A stretch of 64,000 nt of DNA from Shouchella hunanensis (GTDB taxonomy: Bacteria; Bacillota; Bacilli; Bacillales; Bacillaceae_D), in NCBI RefSeq assembly GCF_028735875.1, contig NZ_CP117834.1, positions 2,778,001-2,842,000 of the forward strand, in the 5' to 3' direction. A program made the translations under genes and the position numbers. Below the pieces are notes generated by a model, which was not told the DNA's origin, searched no databases, and saw only the letters and a program-made list of their open reading frames with translations. Shown piece after piece: positions 17,408 to 26,543 of the stretch. Positions within the stretch are counted from its first letter, which is position 1, and each line of letters starts with the position of its first letter.

Positions 17408-19126
17408 TTGAGGACAGTTTTTTCTTATTTGCTGTCGTACAAGTGGGCTGCAATTATTGCGTTTATTTTTATGCTGTTAGAACTGACAGTTGAATTAATC
17501 CAGCCTTTATTATTGGCCCGAATCATTGATGATGGCATACTTCAAGAAGATTTAACAACCGTTATCGTTTGGGGAAGTGTCATGATTGGCTTATCCCTCG
17601 TTGCGTTTGTTGCAGGCATACTGAACTCATTTTATGCAGGACATGCAGGGCAAAGCACAGGGTTCGATTTACGAAACGCGATGTTTAAAAATATTCAGCG
17701 GTCCAGTTTGGACAAATTGCAACCGTTTGCCACCTCTTCATTAATGACGAGGCTAACAAACGATATAACGCAAATTCAAAATACCATTTTTATGGGGTTA
17801 CGTATTATGGCTAGAGCGCCCTTACTCGTTGTAGGTGGTGCCTTTATGGCTTTTTTAATAAATGCTAGACTGGCATTCTTTCTAATTCTTACCATTCCAA
17901 TCCTTATTTTCTTTTTACTATGGATTTTGAAAAAAGGTGTACATATTTTTGGACAAGTTCAAAACCAAGTCGACAAGGTCAACCATGTCGTTCGAGAAAA
18001 TTTGACAGGGATTCGACTTGTTCGAGTTTTTGTACGTAAGGCTCATGAAGTCAATCGTTTTTTTGTAGAAAGTGATACGCTACGAAAGCGTATGGTGCAG
18101 GCATTTCGATTGATGGAACTAACGATGCCAGTTCTTTTACTTTTAATGAATGCATCGATCTTGCTTGTGCTATGGTTCGGTAGCTTTCAAATTGATAATA
18201 ATACCGCACAAGTTGGCGATGTTGTGGCAATCGTTAACTACGCAACGAGAATTACATCTGCTCTAGGTGTATTCGCAATGATTATTATGGTGTTTTCAAG
18301 AGCAAAAGCATCAGCATTGCGAATTGAGGAAGTTTTGTTAGAGCCTGATGATGAACTAAAAGGTCAAGTGCAGCTCCCGCAACCTCCTACATTTAAGGGT
18401 GAGGTTCAGTTTCAATCGGTATGGTTTTCTTATGATGGGCAAAAAGAGCCTGTTTTAGAAGACATTTCGTTTCACGTACATGCAGGGGAGACCGTTGCAG
18501 TTTTAGGTGAAACCGGATCTGGAAAGACTTCTTTGTTTCAACTCATTCCGAAACTTTATGAAGCGGATTCTGGTGAAGTGACAATAGATGGAACGTCCAT
18601 TAAACACTGGAATATACAAGAGCTCAGAAAGCAACTGGGCTACGTCCCCCAGTCTATTCGTCTGTTTTCGGGAACAATTCGAGAGAACATTGCTTGGGGA
18701 GTCCCAGATGCTTCACTTGAACAGATTGTTCTAGCAGCTAAGGCAGCGCAAATTCATGAGACGATTGAGAAACTAGAACAAGGCTACGATACTGTGGTTG
18801 GACAACAAGGAGTCAATTTATCAGGGGGACAAAAGCAACGCATTTCAATTGCACGTGCATTGCTTCGTGAACCTAAGATCTTACTTTTGGATGATAGTAC
18901 AAGTGCGTTAGATACAAAAACAGAAGAACAGTTTTTACATGCGCTAGAGGATTACTCATGTACGACACTCATTATTACGCAAAAACTTTCGACAGCGAGG
19001 AAGGCAGATAAAATTCTATTGCTAGAATTCGGTAAGATTGAAGGCTACGGGAGTCATGAGCAGTTAATGGAACAATCATCGTTTTATCGTAAAATCCATC
19101 AGTCACAATACGGGAAGGAGGAGTAG
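17408..19126 (+). CDS. Heterodimeric ABC exporter, subunit with degenerate ATP site (YfiB/BmrC type)
   Basis: This 572-residue half-transporter has six membrane segments (about 1-310) and a C-terminal nucleotide-binding domain. Walker A GETGSGKTS and signature LSGGQKQR are intact. However, the Walker B Glu is replaced by Asp (LLLDDSTSALD), and the H-loop His is replaced by Gln (IITQKLSTA). Such changes mark the non-catalytic site of heterodimeric multidrug exporters. The partner is encoded one base after its stop codon. The start is TTG at 17408 with GAGGGG upstream. Lipids, drugs or peptides are possible substrates. Confidence 0.86.
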   Translation: MRTVFSYLLSYKWAAIIAFIFMLLELTVELIQPLLLARIIDDGILQEDLTTVIVWGSVMIGLSLVAFVAGILNSFYAGHAGQSTGFDLRNAMFKNIQRSSLDKLQPFATSSLMTRLTNDITQIQNTIFMGLRIMARAPLLVVGGAFMAFLINARLAFFLILTIPILIFFLLWILKKGVHIFGQVQNQVDKVNHVVRENLTGIRLVRVFVRKAHEVNRFFVESDTLRKRMVQAFRLMELTMPVLLLLMNASILLVLWFGSFQIDNNTAQVGDVVAIVNYATRITSALGVFAMIIMVFSRAKASALRIEEVLLEPDDELKGQVQLPQPPTFKGEVQFQSVWFSYDGQKEPVLEDISFHVHAGETVAVLGETGSGKTSLFQLIPKLYEADSGEVTIDGTSIKHWNIQELRKQLGYVPQSIRLFSGTIRENIAWGVPDASLEQIVLAAKAAQIHETIEKLEQGYDTVVGQQGVNLSGGQKQRISIARALLREPKILLLDDSTSALDTKTEEQFLHALEDYSCTTLIITQKLSTARKADKILLLEFGKIEGYGSHEQLMEQSSFYRKIHQSQYGKEE

Positions 19127-19127
19127 C

Positions 19128-21008
19128 GTGTCTATTAAAACAATCTTAAAAGAGCCGTTTCAATATAAAAAAATTGACTGGCGTCATTATCAACATAAGC
19201 AAAAAGAAGATCAGCCTTCAAAGCCAGCTCACCCACATGCTGCAAGAGTTGGTAAAAGTCAAAAAGCCCGTGATTGGAAAGAAGCAACGCGAAGAATTCT
19301 TGCATATCTACGCAAACGTCAGAGTGCCATTTTTGTTGTTATGGCTTTAGTTATCATCAGTTCCTTACTTATGTTAGTAGGTCCCTTTCTTATTGGCGTT
19401 ATTATTGATAATTATATCATTCCAATGACGTTTGATGGGTTAGGCACCATCTTACTTCTTTTATTCGCTTCTTTTATTGGTTTATCAATTGCAACGTTTT
19501 TTCAAAATTTTATTATGGTTCGTATCGCGCAAGCTACGATTTATGAGATTAGGAGAGATTTGTTTAACCATCTACAACAACTGCCGATTCGCTTTTTTGA
19601 TAAAAGGCAACATGGCGACATTATGAGTCGAGTGACAAACGATATTGAAAATATATCGGCAACCTTAAATTCATCTATCGTGCAAATTTTATCGAGTGTT
19701 GTTACATTTATCGGTATTTTAGCAGTCATGTTATGGTTATCACCCATTTTAACGATTGTGACGATGACGGTTATTCCTCTTATGTTCTATGGTTTAAAAT
19801 GGATTACGAAGCGAACGCAAGTGTTTTTTAAAGAGCAACAACGTACTCTTGGGACATTGAACGGTTATTCAGAGGAGACGATTGCGGGTCAGCAAATGGT
19901 CAAGACGTTTTCTCGTGAAGATACGGTCATTGATGGATTTACTCAGCGAAATGAAGCCTTAAGAGTAGCTGGCTTTTGGGCGCAAACCTATTCTGGTTTT
20001 ATTCCAAAAGTCATGAACGTCTTAAATAATTTAAGCTTTGCTGTTATTGCTTTTATCGGGGGAGTAATGGCGGTTAATCAAGTTGCTGGTGTTACTATTG
20101 GAATGATTGTTATCTTTGTAGAATATGCTCGTCAGTTTACAAGACCACTGAATGACTTAGCAAACCAGTTCAATGCTTTACTTTCTGCATTGGCAGGGGC
20201 TGAGCGAGTATTTGAAATCATGGATCAAAAGCCAGAAGAAGAAACGGAAGATGGTTCTTTTCAAAGTGATTTACAAGGCCATGTGGCGTTTGAACAGGTA
20301 AGCTTTTCCTACGAGAACTCTCCAATATTAAAGAACGTCTCATTTACGGTAAAGCCAGGTGAAACAGTTGCATTTGTTGGTCCAACTGGAGCTGGGAAGA
20401 CGACGATTATTAATTTGCTGACGAGGTTTTACGATGTGAATCAAGGTGCAATTACTATTGATGGAACTGACATTCGAAAGCGTAATCGACCCGACTTGCG
20501 AAGTCAAATGGGCGTTGTACTACAGGACTCCTTTTTATTTCAAGGAACTATTCTTGAAAACATTCGCTATGGACGACTTACGGCAACTGATGAAGAGGTA
20601 TACGAAGCGGCGAAGTTGGCAAATGCCCATAGCTTTATTAAGCGACTGCCAAAAGGGTATAAAACAACGTTAAAGCAAGATGGCGGCGGCATTAGTCAAG
20701 GTCAGAGACAATTAGTCTCAATTGCCCGTGCGTTATTAGCGGATCCAAAACTATTAATCCTTGATGAAGCGACTTCTAGTATTGATACTGTAACAGAGAT
20801 GAAGATTCAAGAGGCGCTAAAGCGTTTGATGCATGGACGAACGAGTTTTGTAATTGCGCATCGGCTAAATACAATTGAAACAGCTGATAAAATTCTCGTT
20901 TTGCAGGCAGGAGAATTAACGGAAATGGGTTCACATGAAGAGTTAATGGAGAAAAAAGGCTTTTATTATGAATTGCAACGAACTAAAAATATGGACGCAA
21001 TTCTATAA
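19128..21008 (+). CDS. Heterodimeric ABC exporter, subunit with catalytic ATP site (YfiC/BmrD type)
   Basis: The 626-residue partner subunit starts at GTG 19128 with GGAAGGAGGAG upstream. It has an N-terminal polar extension of about 60 residues, six membrane segments and an ATPase domain. Walker A is GPTGAGKTT, Walker B LLILDEATSSID keeps the catalytic Glu, and the H-loop FVIAHRLNT keeps His. The signature is altered to ISQGQ. In the heterodimer this Walker A/B pairs with the normal LSGGQ of the partner to give one active site, while the altered signature pairs with the degenerate site. The complementarity supports a true pair. Confidence 0.88.
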   Translation: MSIKTILKEPFQYKKIDWRHYQHKQKEDQPSKPAHPHAARVGKSQKARDWKEATRRILAYLRKRQSAIFVVMALVIISSLLMLVGPFLIGVIIDNYIIPMTFDGLGTILLLLFASFIGLSIATFFQNFIMVRIAQATIYEIRRDLFNHLQQLPIRFFDKRQHGDIMSRVTNDIENISATLNSSIVQILSSVVTFIGILAVMLWLSPILTIVTMTVIPLMFYGLKWITKRTQVFFKEQQRTLGTLNGYSEETIAGQQMVKTFSREDTVIDGFTQRNEALRVAGFWAQTYSGFIPKVMNVLNNLSFAVIAFIGGVMAVNQVAGVTIGMIVIFVEYARQFTRPLNDLANQFNALLSALAGAERVFEIMDQKPEEETEDGSFQSDLQGHVAFEQVSFSYENSPILKNVSFTVKPGETVAFVGPTGAGKTTIINLLTRFYDVNQGAITIDGTDIRKRNRPDLRSQMGVVLQDSFLFQGTILENIRYGRLTATDEEVYEAAKLANAHSFIKRLPKGYKTTLKQDGGGISQGQRQLVSIARALLADPKLLILDEATSSIDTVTEMKIQEALKRLMHGRTSFVIAHRLNTIETADKILVLQAGELTEMGSHEELMEKKGFYYELQRTKNMDAIL

Positions 21009-21076
21009 ATTAGAAAGGAATGATGCAAACAGTGTCGAAATGATAAGCATAGTGAATGAGGGGGATGCTAAATGAC

Positions 21077-22315
21077 ATGGTTATTGAAAAACTCATTATT
21101 AATGTATTTGCCATTGTAATCCCCGTGCTTATCTATGGCCTTCGGGCTGAAGGTAGCTGGAAAATTCAACGTTCATTAACGATGTTTTTATTTATGAGCG
21201 GAGCGGTTTTATTGTGCCTGTTTTTTTCCATTAATGTTGGAAACATTCAATGGGACTTACGCTATATTCCGATACTGCTTGCGTTTTTATATGGAGGTAA
21301 ACGAGCTGGTTGGGGCGTTGCAGCTATTGCGGTAGTAGGCAGAATAGGTCAAGGTGGAGATCTATTTATACTAGGGGTAGTACTGATCGTGTTAACCGCT
21401 CTTTTTTATGCCTTATGTGTTAACCGCTTTTATATGTTACCACCTAGATGGTCAAGGATTCGTTATGCATCGTTGTTATTGATTCTTCCTGCCACTATTC
21501 AAACCTTTGGTACCTTATACTTAATTAACTATGAAAACCACCTGTCTGAATCGTGGGTAGCAGGATGGTTGTATATTGTCTTTCTTGTCGTCACCGTTGT
21601 GCTTGTTACTTATTTATTTGAGACTTTATTAGAAAAAGAGCGTATTGTAGCAGAGCTCGTTGCGACTGAAAAAGATTTTACAAAAGGGGAGCTGGCGGCT
21701 TCAATTGCTCATGAGGTACGAAATCCGTTAACAGTGGTAAAAGGGTTTGTGCAATTATTGTCAGAAGATAAACAACATGCTGAATATCATAAACTGATTT
21801 TAAGTGAACTGGATCGGGCAGAATCCATTATTTACGAGTTTTTAAATACAACGAGACCGCAAACGAACGCTACCTTTCATTTAAACGAAACCGCACGTGA
21901 GGTAGTGGCTTTACTCACTCCCTATGCACAAGAGCGGTCTATTCAACTGACAATCGGCACATGTGAGCAAGCCATCGTAAACGGGAACGAAAACAAGGTA
22001 AAGCAAGCGCTAATGAATTTTGTGAAGAATGGCATTGAAGCGTCAAATGAAGGGGATACTGTAACCATACAATTAGATCGTTTAAAAGATCGAGCGCAAA
22101 TTGAAATCAATGATAACGGTGTAGGAATGAGTAGACAGCAATTAAAGCAGTTAGGCACAGCGTATTTCACAACAAAGGAGTCTGGCAATGGAATCGGAAC
22201 AATGGTATCCATTCGTATAGTGGAAATGATGAACGGGATGGTAACATTTAAAAGTAAACCTGGAAAAGGAACAAAAGTAGTCCTTTCATTACCGATAGAA
22301 AAGGAAAATGAATAG
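21077..22315 (+). CDS. Membrane sensor histidine kinase (KinB-like)
   Basis: This 412-residue kinase starts at 21077, about 12 bases after GAGGGGG; an ATG seven codons earlier has no ribosome binding site. Residues 1-180 hold about six membrane helices resembling a 5TM-LYT sensor. The phospho-accepting His is in the H-box SIAHEVRNPLTVVKGF (His212). N-box NFVKNGIEA, the ATP motif INDNGVGM and a GNGIGT-type G2 box follow. No response regulator is adjacent, as is usual for sporulation phosphorelay kinases such as KinB, so feeding Spo0F is a reasonable inference. The signal is unknown. Confidence 0.83.
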   Translation: MVIEKLIINVFAIVIPVLIYGLRAEGSWKIQRSLTMFLFMSGAVLLCLFFSINVGNIQWDLRYIPILLAFLYGGKRAGWGVAAIAVVGRIGQGGDLFILGVVLIVLTALFYALCVNRFYMLPPRWSRIRYASLLLILPATIQTFGTLYLINYENHLSESWVAGWLYIVFLVVTVVLVTYLFETLLEKERIVAELVATEKDFTKGELAASIAHEVRNPLTVVKGFVQLLSEDKQHAEYHKLILSELDRAESIIYEFLNTTRPQTNATFHLNETAREVVALLTPYAQERSIQLTIGTCEQAIVNGNENKVKQALMNFVKNGIEASNEGDTVTIQLDRLKDRAQIEINDNGVGMSRQQLKQLGTAYFTTKESGNGIGTMVSIRIVEMMNGMVTFKSKPGKGTKVVLSLPIEKENE

Positions 22316-22343
22316 GAAATATAAATTTTCCATATAAGAAGAT

Positions 22344-22378
22344 GGAAGGTAGCGAATCATTCTTGCTATCTTTTTTGT
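22344..22378 (+). terminator. Terminator of the histidine kinase gene
   Basis: AAGGTAGC and GCTATCTT pair with one G-U pair around GAATCATTCTT, followed by a run of six T residues. Confidence 0.7.
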
Positions 22379-22387
22379 TTATAGTTG

Positions 22388-22415
22388 AAGGTATGCTGGT
22401 ATACCAGCATACCTT
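22388..22415. repeat. Perfect 28-bp palindrome between convergent genes
   Basis: The half-site AAGGTATGCTGGTA is followed immediately by its exact complement, with no loop. It lies just past the end of the leftward SDR gene but lacks a T-tract on either strand, so it may be a cruciform, a T-poor terminator, or a binding site. Confidence 0.75.
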
Positions 22416-22418
22416 TGC

Positions 22419-23162
22419 TTAAAGATAGTCATCGACACGAACGATTTGTCCATTTGCAAAAGTGGGGTTCTGTAGACAGCGAATAAGAGAACGGGCGACG
22501 ATAGATGCAGGCTGAAGTCTTCCGCTTTCATAAAAGCGCTTAAACTGTGCTACAGATGGGAATTGGTTTTCTTGAAAATGTCGAATGGTTTGTTGCATAG
22601 TCGTATCCATGATACCAGGGTTAAACCCAGCTACTAAAACAGGTGACGAGGCATCTTCCTGTTCTTTTGCGATTGAATGTACAATCATATTTAGCCCTGC
22701 TTTTGAGCTAGAGTAACCGGACCAGCCACTAATAGGCTTTGAAGCTACTCCTGATGTAACAAAGAGCATTCGTTTTGAAATCGTTAACGATTGCACGGAC
22801 TGAATAAATAAATTGCTTAGTTCGAGAGGGGCTACTAAATTCACTTCGACTTGTTGACTAAAGCTTACCTTTTCGAGAGTGCCGAGCCTCCCTACAGGAT
22901 TAATAAGAGCAGCGTTATAAATAAATAACATTTCTGTGGCAAGCGAAACATTAATTGAAGCGAATACGTTTGAAAAAATATCCTGACGTGTAGCTACATG
23001 GCTAGCATCGAAGGATACATGAGTAAAAGATGGATGTGTATGTATCTCTTTTGGTGCTTCTGTTCTTGAGAATCCAATCACTTCATACTGTTCTTCCAGC
23101 AATTGCTTAACAACGGCTGCCCCTAATCCTTTTGAGCTACCAATAACGATTGCAATGCGCAT
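22419..23162 (-). CDS. Short-chain dehydrogenase, benzil-reductase (YueD) type
   Basis: This 247-residue SDR has the N-terminal nucleotide motif IVIGSSKGLGAAVVKQL, the active-site Tyr and Lys in SGYSSSKAGLNM, the conserved Ser in FVTSGVAS, and the C-terminal GFNPGIMDT. These match the (S)-benzoin-forming benzil reductases (YueD family), which use NADPH to reduce alpha-diketones. The natural substrate in the cell is unknown. The start at 23162 has AAGGAG eight bases upstream. It is transcribed away from glpD, with about 130 bases of shared promoter region. Confidence 0.83.
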   Translation of the reverse strand: MRIAIVIGSSKGLGAAVVKQLLEEQYEVIGFSRTEAPKEIHTHPSFTHVSFDASHVATRQDIFSNVFASINVSLATEMLFIYNAALINPVGRLGTLEKVSFSQQVEVNLVAPLELSNLFIQSVQSLTISKRMLFVTSGVASKPISGWSGYSSSKAGLNMIVHSIAKEQEDASSPVLVAGFNPGIMDTTMQQTIRHFQENQFPSVAQFKRFYESGRLQPASIVARSLIRCLQNPTFANGQIVRVDDYL

Positions 23163-23293
23163 CTGTTTTTCTCCTTTTTGTTTAGTATAGTGATTCGTTA
23201 CTAACCAATCAATCAATGTGTTTGAAAGATCGGTTACGTGGAATAATATAAAAGAAATGTCTGATTGGGCTACTAAGATGGGGGAATGATGAA

Positions 23294-24949
23294 ATGACCT
23301 TTTCGTCAAAAACACGAAAAAACTCACTGGAAGACATGCAACGTAATGAATTAGACTTATTAATTATTGGTGGAGGCATTACAGGTGTAGGAACAGCACT
23401 TGATGCAGCTACAAGAGGGCTAAAAGTAGGTTTAGTCGAAATGCAAGATTTTGCAGCAGGCACCTCAAGTCGATCAACAAAATTAATTCATGGTGGTCTT
23501 CGGTATCTAAAACAATTTGAAATTAAGCTAGTGGCTGAAGTAGGAAAAGAACGAGAAATCGTTTATGAAAATGCACCCCATGTAACAACGCCGCTAAGAA
23601 TGATGCTTCCATTTTATAAAGGTGGTACCTTTAACTCCCTTACAACATCAATTGGTCTGCGTGTATACGATAAATTGGCAGGTGTCAAAAAATCAGAACG
23701 AAGAACAATGATGCGTGCGAAGAAGGCGTTGAAGAAAGAGCCGATATTGGCTCCTGACCAGCTAAAAGGGGCAGGAATGTATGTTGAATATCGGACAGAT
23801 GATGCCCGCTTAACAATGGAAGTAGCGAAAACAGCTTCAATGTATGGAGCACACTTAGCCAATTATGTGAAGGTAGAGTCGTTTACGTATGAAGATAATC
23901 ACGTTAATGGTGTAGTTGCAAGAGACTTACAATCAGGGGAAGCTATTGTAATTCATGCAAAGCACGTTGTGAACGCAACAGGGCCTTGGGTTGATACACT
24001 ACGTGAGCAAGACCGCTCAAAACAAGGAAAGACGATTCACTTAACAAAGGGTGTTCACCTTGTTTTTTCAAAACGAAAGCTACCCTTAAACCAAGCACTT
24101 TACTTTGATACACCCTATAACGATGGGCGAATGATGTTTGCGATCCCTAGAGATGAAAAAGTGTATGTCGGAACAACGGATACAAATTATAAAGGATCAA
24201 TGCATGAACCAGGTGTAACAAGAGAAGATGTAGATTATATTATCGGAGCTGTTATGGCTCGGTTTCCTGATCATAAAGTAACAAAAGATGATATTGAATC
24301 AAGTTGGTCGGGGTTGAGACCGCTCATTCATGAGGAAGGAAAGGACCCGTCTGATATTTCTCGTAAAGACGAGATCTTTGTTTCGAGTAGTGGCCTAATT
24401 ACGATAGCAGGTGGAAAATTAACAGGCTACCGAAAAATGGCGGCTGACATTACAGACCGTGTATGTAAGTCTTTAGAAGACAGCGGGGTAGACACATATC
24501 CGCAATCAAAGACGAAACACCTTGTGTTAAGTGGTGGAAAAGTTGGTGGTTCTGATCAGCTGGAGCATTTCAATAATGTCCATATTGAAGCTGGCGTACA
24601 GTTGGGATTGGATAAACCGATTGCAAAAAAATTGGTTGAGCGATATGGTTCAAATGTGCCTCAAGTCTTCGCTTATTTAGATGATTCGAGGGCAGAAACG
24701 TATCACGTACCAAAAGATTTGTGGGCTTCTTTACGATATGCCATTCAGTACGAGATGGCACTCACACCAGTAGACTTTTTCTTGCGTAGAACATCAGATT
24801 TGCTATTTGATATTCAAACTGTCTCAACGTTTAAGGGGCAAATTGTTCAAGCAATGGCGGATTTACTATCGTGGACAGAAGAAGAAATGAAAGCACACCA
24901 AGAGGAGTTAGATGAGCAAATTCGTCTCCTAACTCTTACAGATATATAA
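23294..24949 (+). CDS. glpD: Aerobic glycerol-3-phosphate dehydrogenase
   Basis: The 551-residue FAD enzyme oxidises glycerol-3-phosphate to dihydroxyacetone phosphate and passes electrons to menaquinone at the membrane. It has the FAD motif LLIIGGGITGVGTALDAA (about residues 22-39), the family motifs GTSSRSTKLIHGGLRYL and GPWVDTLR, and a C-terminal domain with DFFLRRTSDLLF. The length is that of B. subtilis GlpD (555). No glpF or glpK is adjacent, so it is separated from the glycerol operon. No GlpP-type leader terminator is visible upstream. Confidence 0.92.
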   Translation: MTFSSKTRKNSLEDMQRNELDLLIIGGGITGVGTALDAATRGLKVGLVEMQDFAAGTSSRSTKLIHGGLRYLKQFEIKLVAEVGKEREIVYENAPHVTTPLRMMLPFYKGGTFNSLTTSIGLRVYDKLAGVKKSERRTMMRAKKALKKEPILAPDQLKGAGMYVEYRTDDARLTMEVAKTASMYGAHLANYVKVESFTYEDNHVNGVVARDLQSGEAIVIHAKHVVNATGPWVDTLREQDRSKQGKTIHLTKGVHLVFSKRKLPLNQALYFDTPYNDGRMMFAIPRDEKVYVGTTDTNYKGSMHEPGVTREDVDYIIGAVMARFPDHKVTKDDIESSWSGLRPLIHEEGKDPSDISRKDEIFVSSSGLITIAGGKLTGYRKMAADITDRVCKSLEDSGVDTYPQSKTKHLVLSGGKVGGSDQLEHFNNVHIEAGVQLGLDKPIAKKLVERYGSNVPQVFAYLDDSRAETYHVPKDLWASLRYAIQYEMALTPVDFFLRRTSDLLFDIQTVSTFKGQIVQAMADLLSWTEEEMKAHQEELDEQIRLLTLTDI

Positions 24950-24954
24950 TCATA

Positions 24955-24996
24955 AAAGGGACTTACTGGAAAGCGTTATATCTAGTAAGTCTTTTC
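24955..24996 (+). terminator. Terminator of glpD
   Basis: GACTTACT and AGTAAGTC form an eight-base perfect stem around a 16-base loop, followed by TTTTC. Confidence 0.8.
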
Positions 24997-25001
24997 ATAA
25001 A

Positions 25002-25030
25002 TTGCAAAAAAATATGTAGTTTGGTATAAT
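25002..25030 (+). promoter_or_regulatory. Sigma-A promoter of the sodium:alanine symporter gene
   Basis: TTGCAA (25002-25007), a 17-base spacer and a perfect TATAAT (25025-25030), placed 37 bases before the ATG. Confidence 0.8.
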
Positions 25031-25066
25031 TCAAAGATTGTTTTAGTTGACTATTGGAGGATTTAT

Positions 25067-26455
25067 ATGGACGCATTTCACGATCTTATAAAAAGTATTA
25101 ATGGTGTTACATCGTACATACTCGTCGCTGCTTTAATTAGCGTAGGGATCTATTTTACATTTCGGTCTAATTTTGTTCAATTTCGTTTATTTCCAGAGAT
25201 GTTTCGGGCCATTACCGAAAAGAAAACGAAAAAAGGGGAAGTTTCTGCTTTCCAAGCGTTTTGTATTAGTGCTGCCTCTCGTGTAGGTGCTGCCAATATC
25301 TCTGGTGTAGCATTAGCAATCGTTATGGGAGGGCCTGGAGCAATTTTTTGGATGTGGGTCATTGCCATTATTGGTATGGCGACAGGTTTTATTGAAAGTA
25401 TGCTAGGACAAGTTTATAAAGTACGTGTTGATGGTCAATTTCGTGGAGGACCAGCTTATTATATTGAGCGTGCGCTAGGAAAACGATGGTTAGGGATCGT
25501 TTTTGCAGTGTTAATTGCTGTTACATTTGGGTTTATCTTTAATTCACTACAGGCAAATACGATTGCCGTCGCATTTGAAAACGCGTTCCAATTTGATCCA
25601 CTTATTGTCGGAATTATTATTTCCCTTGCAGTCGGTGTCATTATTTTTGGGGGAATTCGTTCTATCTCTGTATTTTCAGGTATTGTTGTACCGATTATGG
25701 CTGTACTTTATCTTGGAGTTGTGGGATTTGTCGTTGTAACAAATGCAGAAGCGATTCCAGCGGTGTTCTCATTAATAGTAGGAAATGCATTTGGCTTTCA
25801 GGAAGCAAGTGTCGGAATCTTTGCTGGCTTATTAGTCGGTGCTCAAAGAGGCTTATTCTCAAATGAGGCTGGGATGGGGAGTGTGCCGAACGCCGCTGCG
25901 ACAGCGGATGTGTCGCATCCGGCAAAACAAGGGCTTGTTCAGTCGTTGGGGGTGTTCTTCGACACAATTATTATCTGTTCAGCAACCGCTTTTGTAATAT
26001 TGTTAACGGATGTCTATTCTTCTGCTTCAGAAGGAGTGAATGGTGTGGCGTTAACGCAGGAGTCATTAAGTCTGCTAGTCGGTGATTGGGCTGTCCCATT
26101 CATTGCAATTGCTATCTTTTTCTTTTCGTTTACTTCTCTCGTGGGAAATTATTATTACGGAGAGACGAATCTTGCATTTATTAAAGAAGGAACTGGTTGG
26201 CTTCAGGTGTACCGTCTAGCAGTAATGGGCATGATCGTATTTGGCTCTCTTGCTAGTATTGGACTTGTGTGGGATATGGCGGATGTATTTATGGCGTTTA
26301 CAACCGTTGTAAACTTAATCTCCATTGTGCTTATAAGTAAGATTGCCATTGCCGTTATTAATGACTATGTATTACAGCGAAAAGCAGGGAAAAATCCTGT
26401 ATTTAAAAGCAAGAACATACCTGGCTTAAAAAATGCAGATACATGGGACGATTAA
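25067..26455 (+). CDS. Sodium:alanine/glycine symporter (AGCS family)
   Basis: This 462-residue membrane protein of the alanine or glycine:cation symporter family has about ten to eleven hydrophobic segments. Family signatures are seen at FRGGPAYYIERALGKRWLG and AQRGLFSNEAGMGSVPNAAA, the latter lining the substrate site. Members import alanine, glycine or glutamine with Na+, which suits an organism relying on a sodium gradient. GGAGG lies seven bases before the ATG. It is monocistronic, with its own promoter and terminator. Confidence 0.9.
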   Translation: MDAFHDLIKSINGVTSYILVAALISVGIYFTFRSNFVQFRLFPEMFRAITEKKTKKGEVSAFQAFCISAASRVGAANISGVALAIVMGGPGAIFWMWVIAIIGMATGFIESMLGQVYKVRVDGQFRGGPAYYIERALGKRWLGIVFAVLIAVTFGFIFNSLQANTIAVAFENAFQFDPLIVGIIISLAVGVIIFGGIRSISVFSGIVVPIMAVLYLGVVGFVVVTNAEAIPAVFSLIVGNAFGFQEASVGIFAGLLVGAQRGLFSNEAGMGSVPNAAATADVSHPAKQGLVQSLGVFFDTIIICSATAFVILLTDVYSSASEGVNGVALTQESLSLLVGDWAVPFIAIAIFFFSFTSLVGNYYYGETNLAFIKEGTGWLQVYRLAVMGMIVFGSLASIGLVWDMADVFMAFTTVVNLISIVLISKIAIAVINDYVLQRKAGKNPVFKSKNIPGLKNADTWDD

Positions 26456-26483
26456 AAACAAGCGACTACGCTTGTTTTTTTTT
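26455..26483 (+). terminator. Terminator of the sodium:alanine symporter gene
   Basis: AAAACAAGCG and CGCTTGTTTT pair around a four-base loop and run into a tract of T residues. It begins at the last base of the stop codon. Confidence 0.92.
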
Positions 26484-26543
26484 CTGTCTTAAATTACGAA
26501 CTTGTCTCATACCTTATTAAAGAGAGAAAAGGAGAGATGAGCT

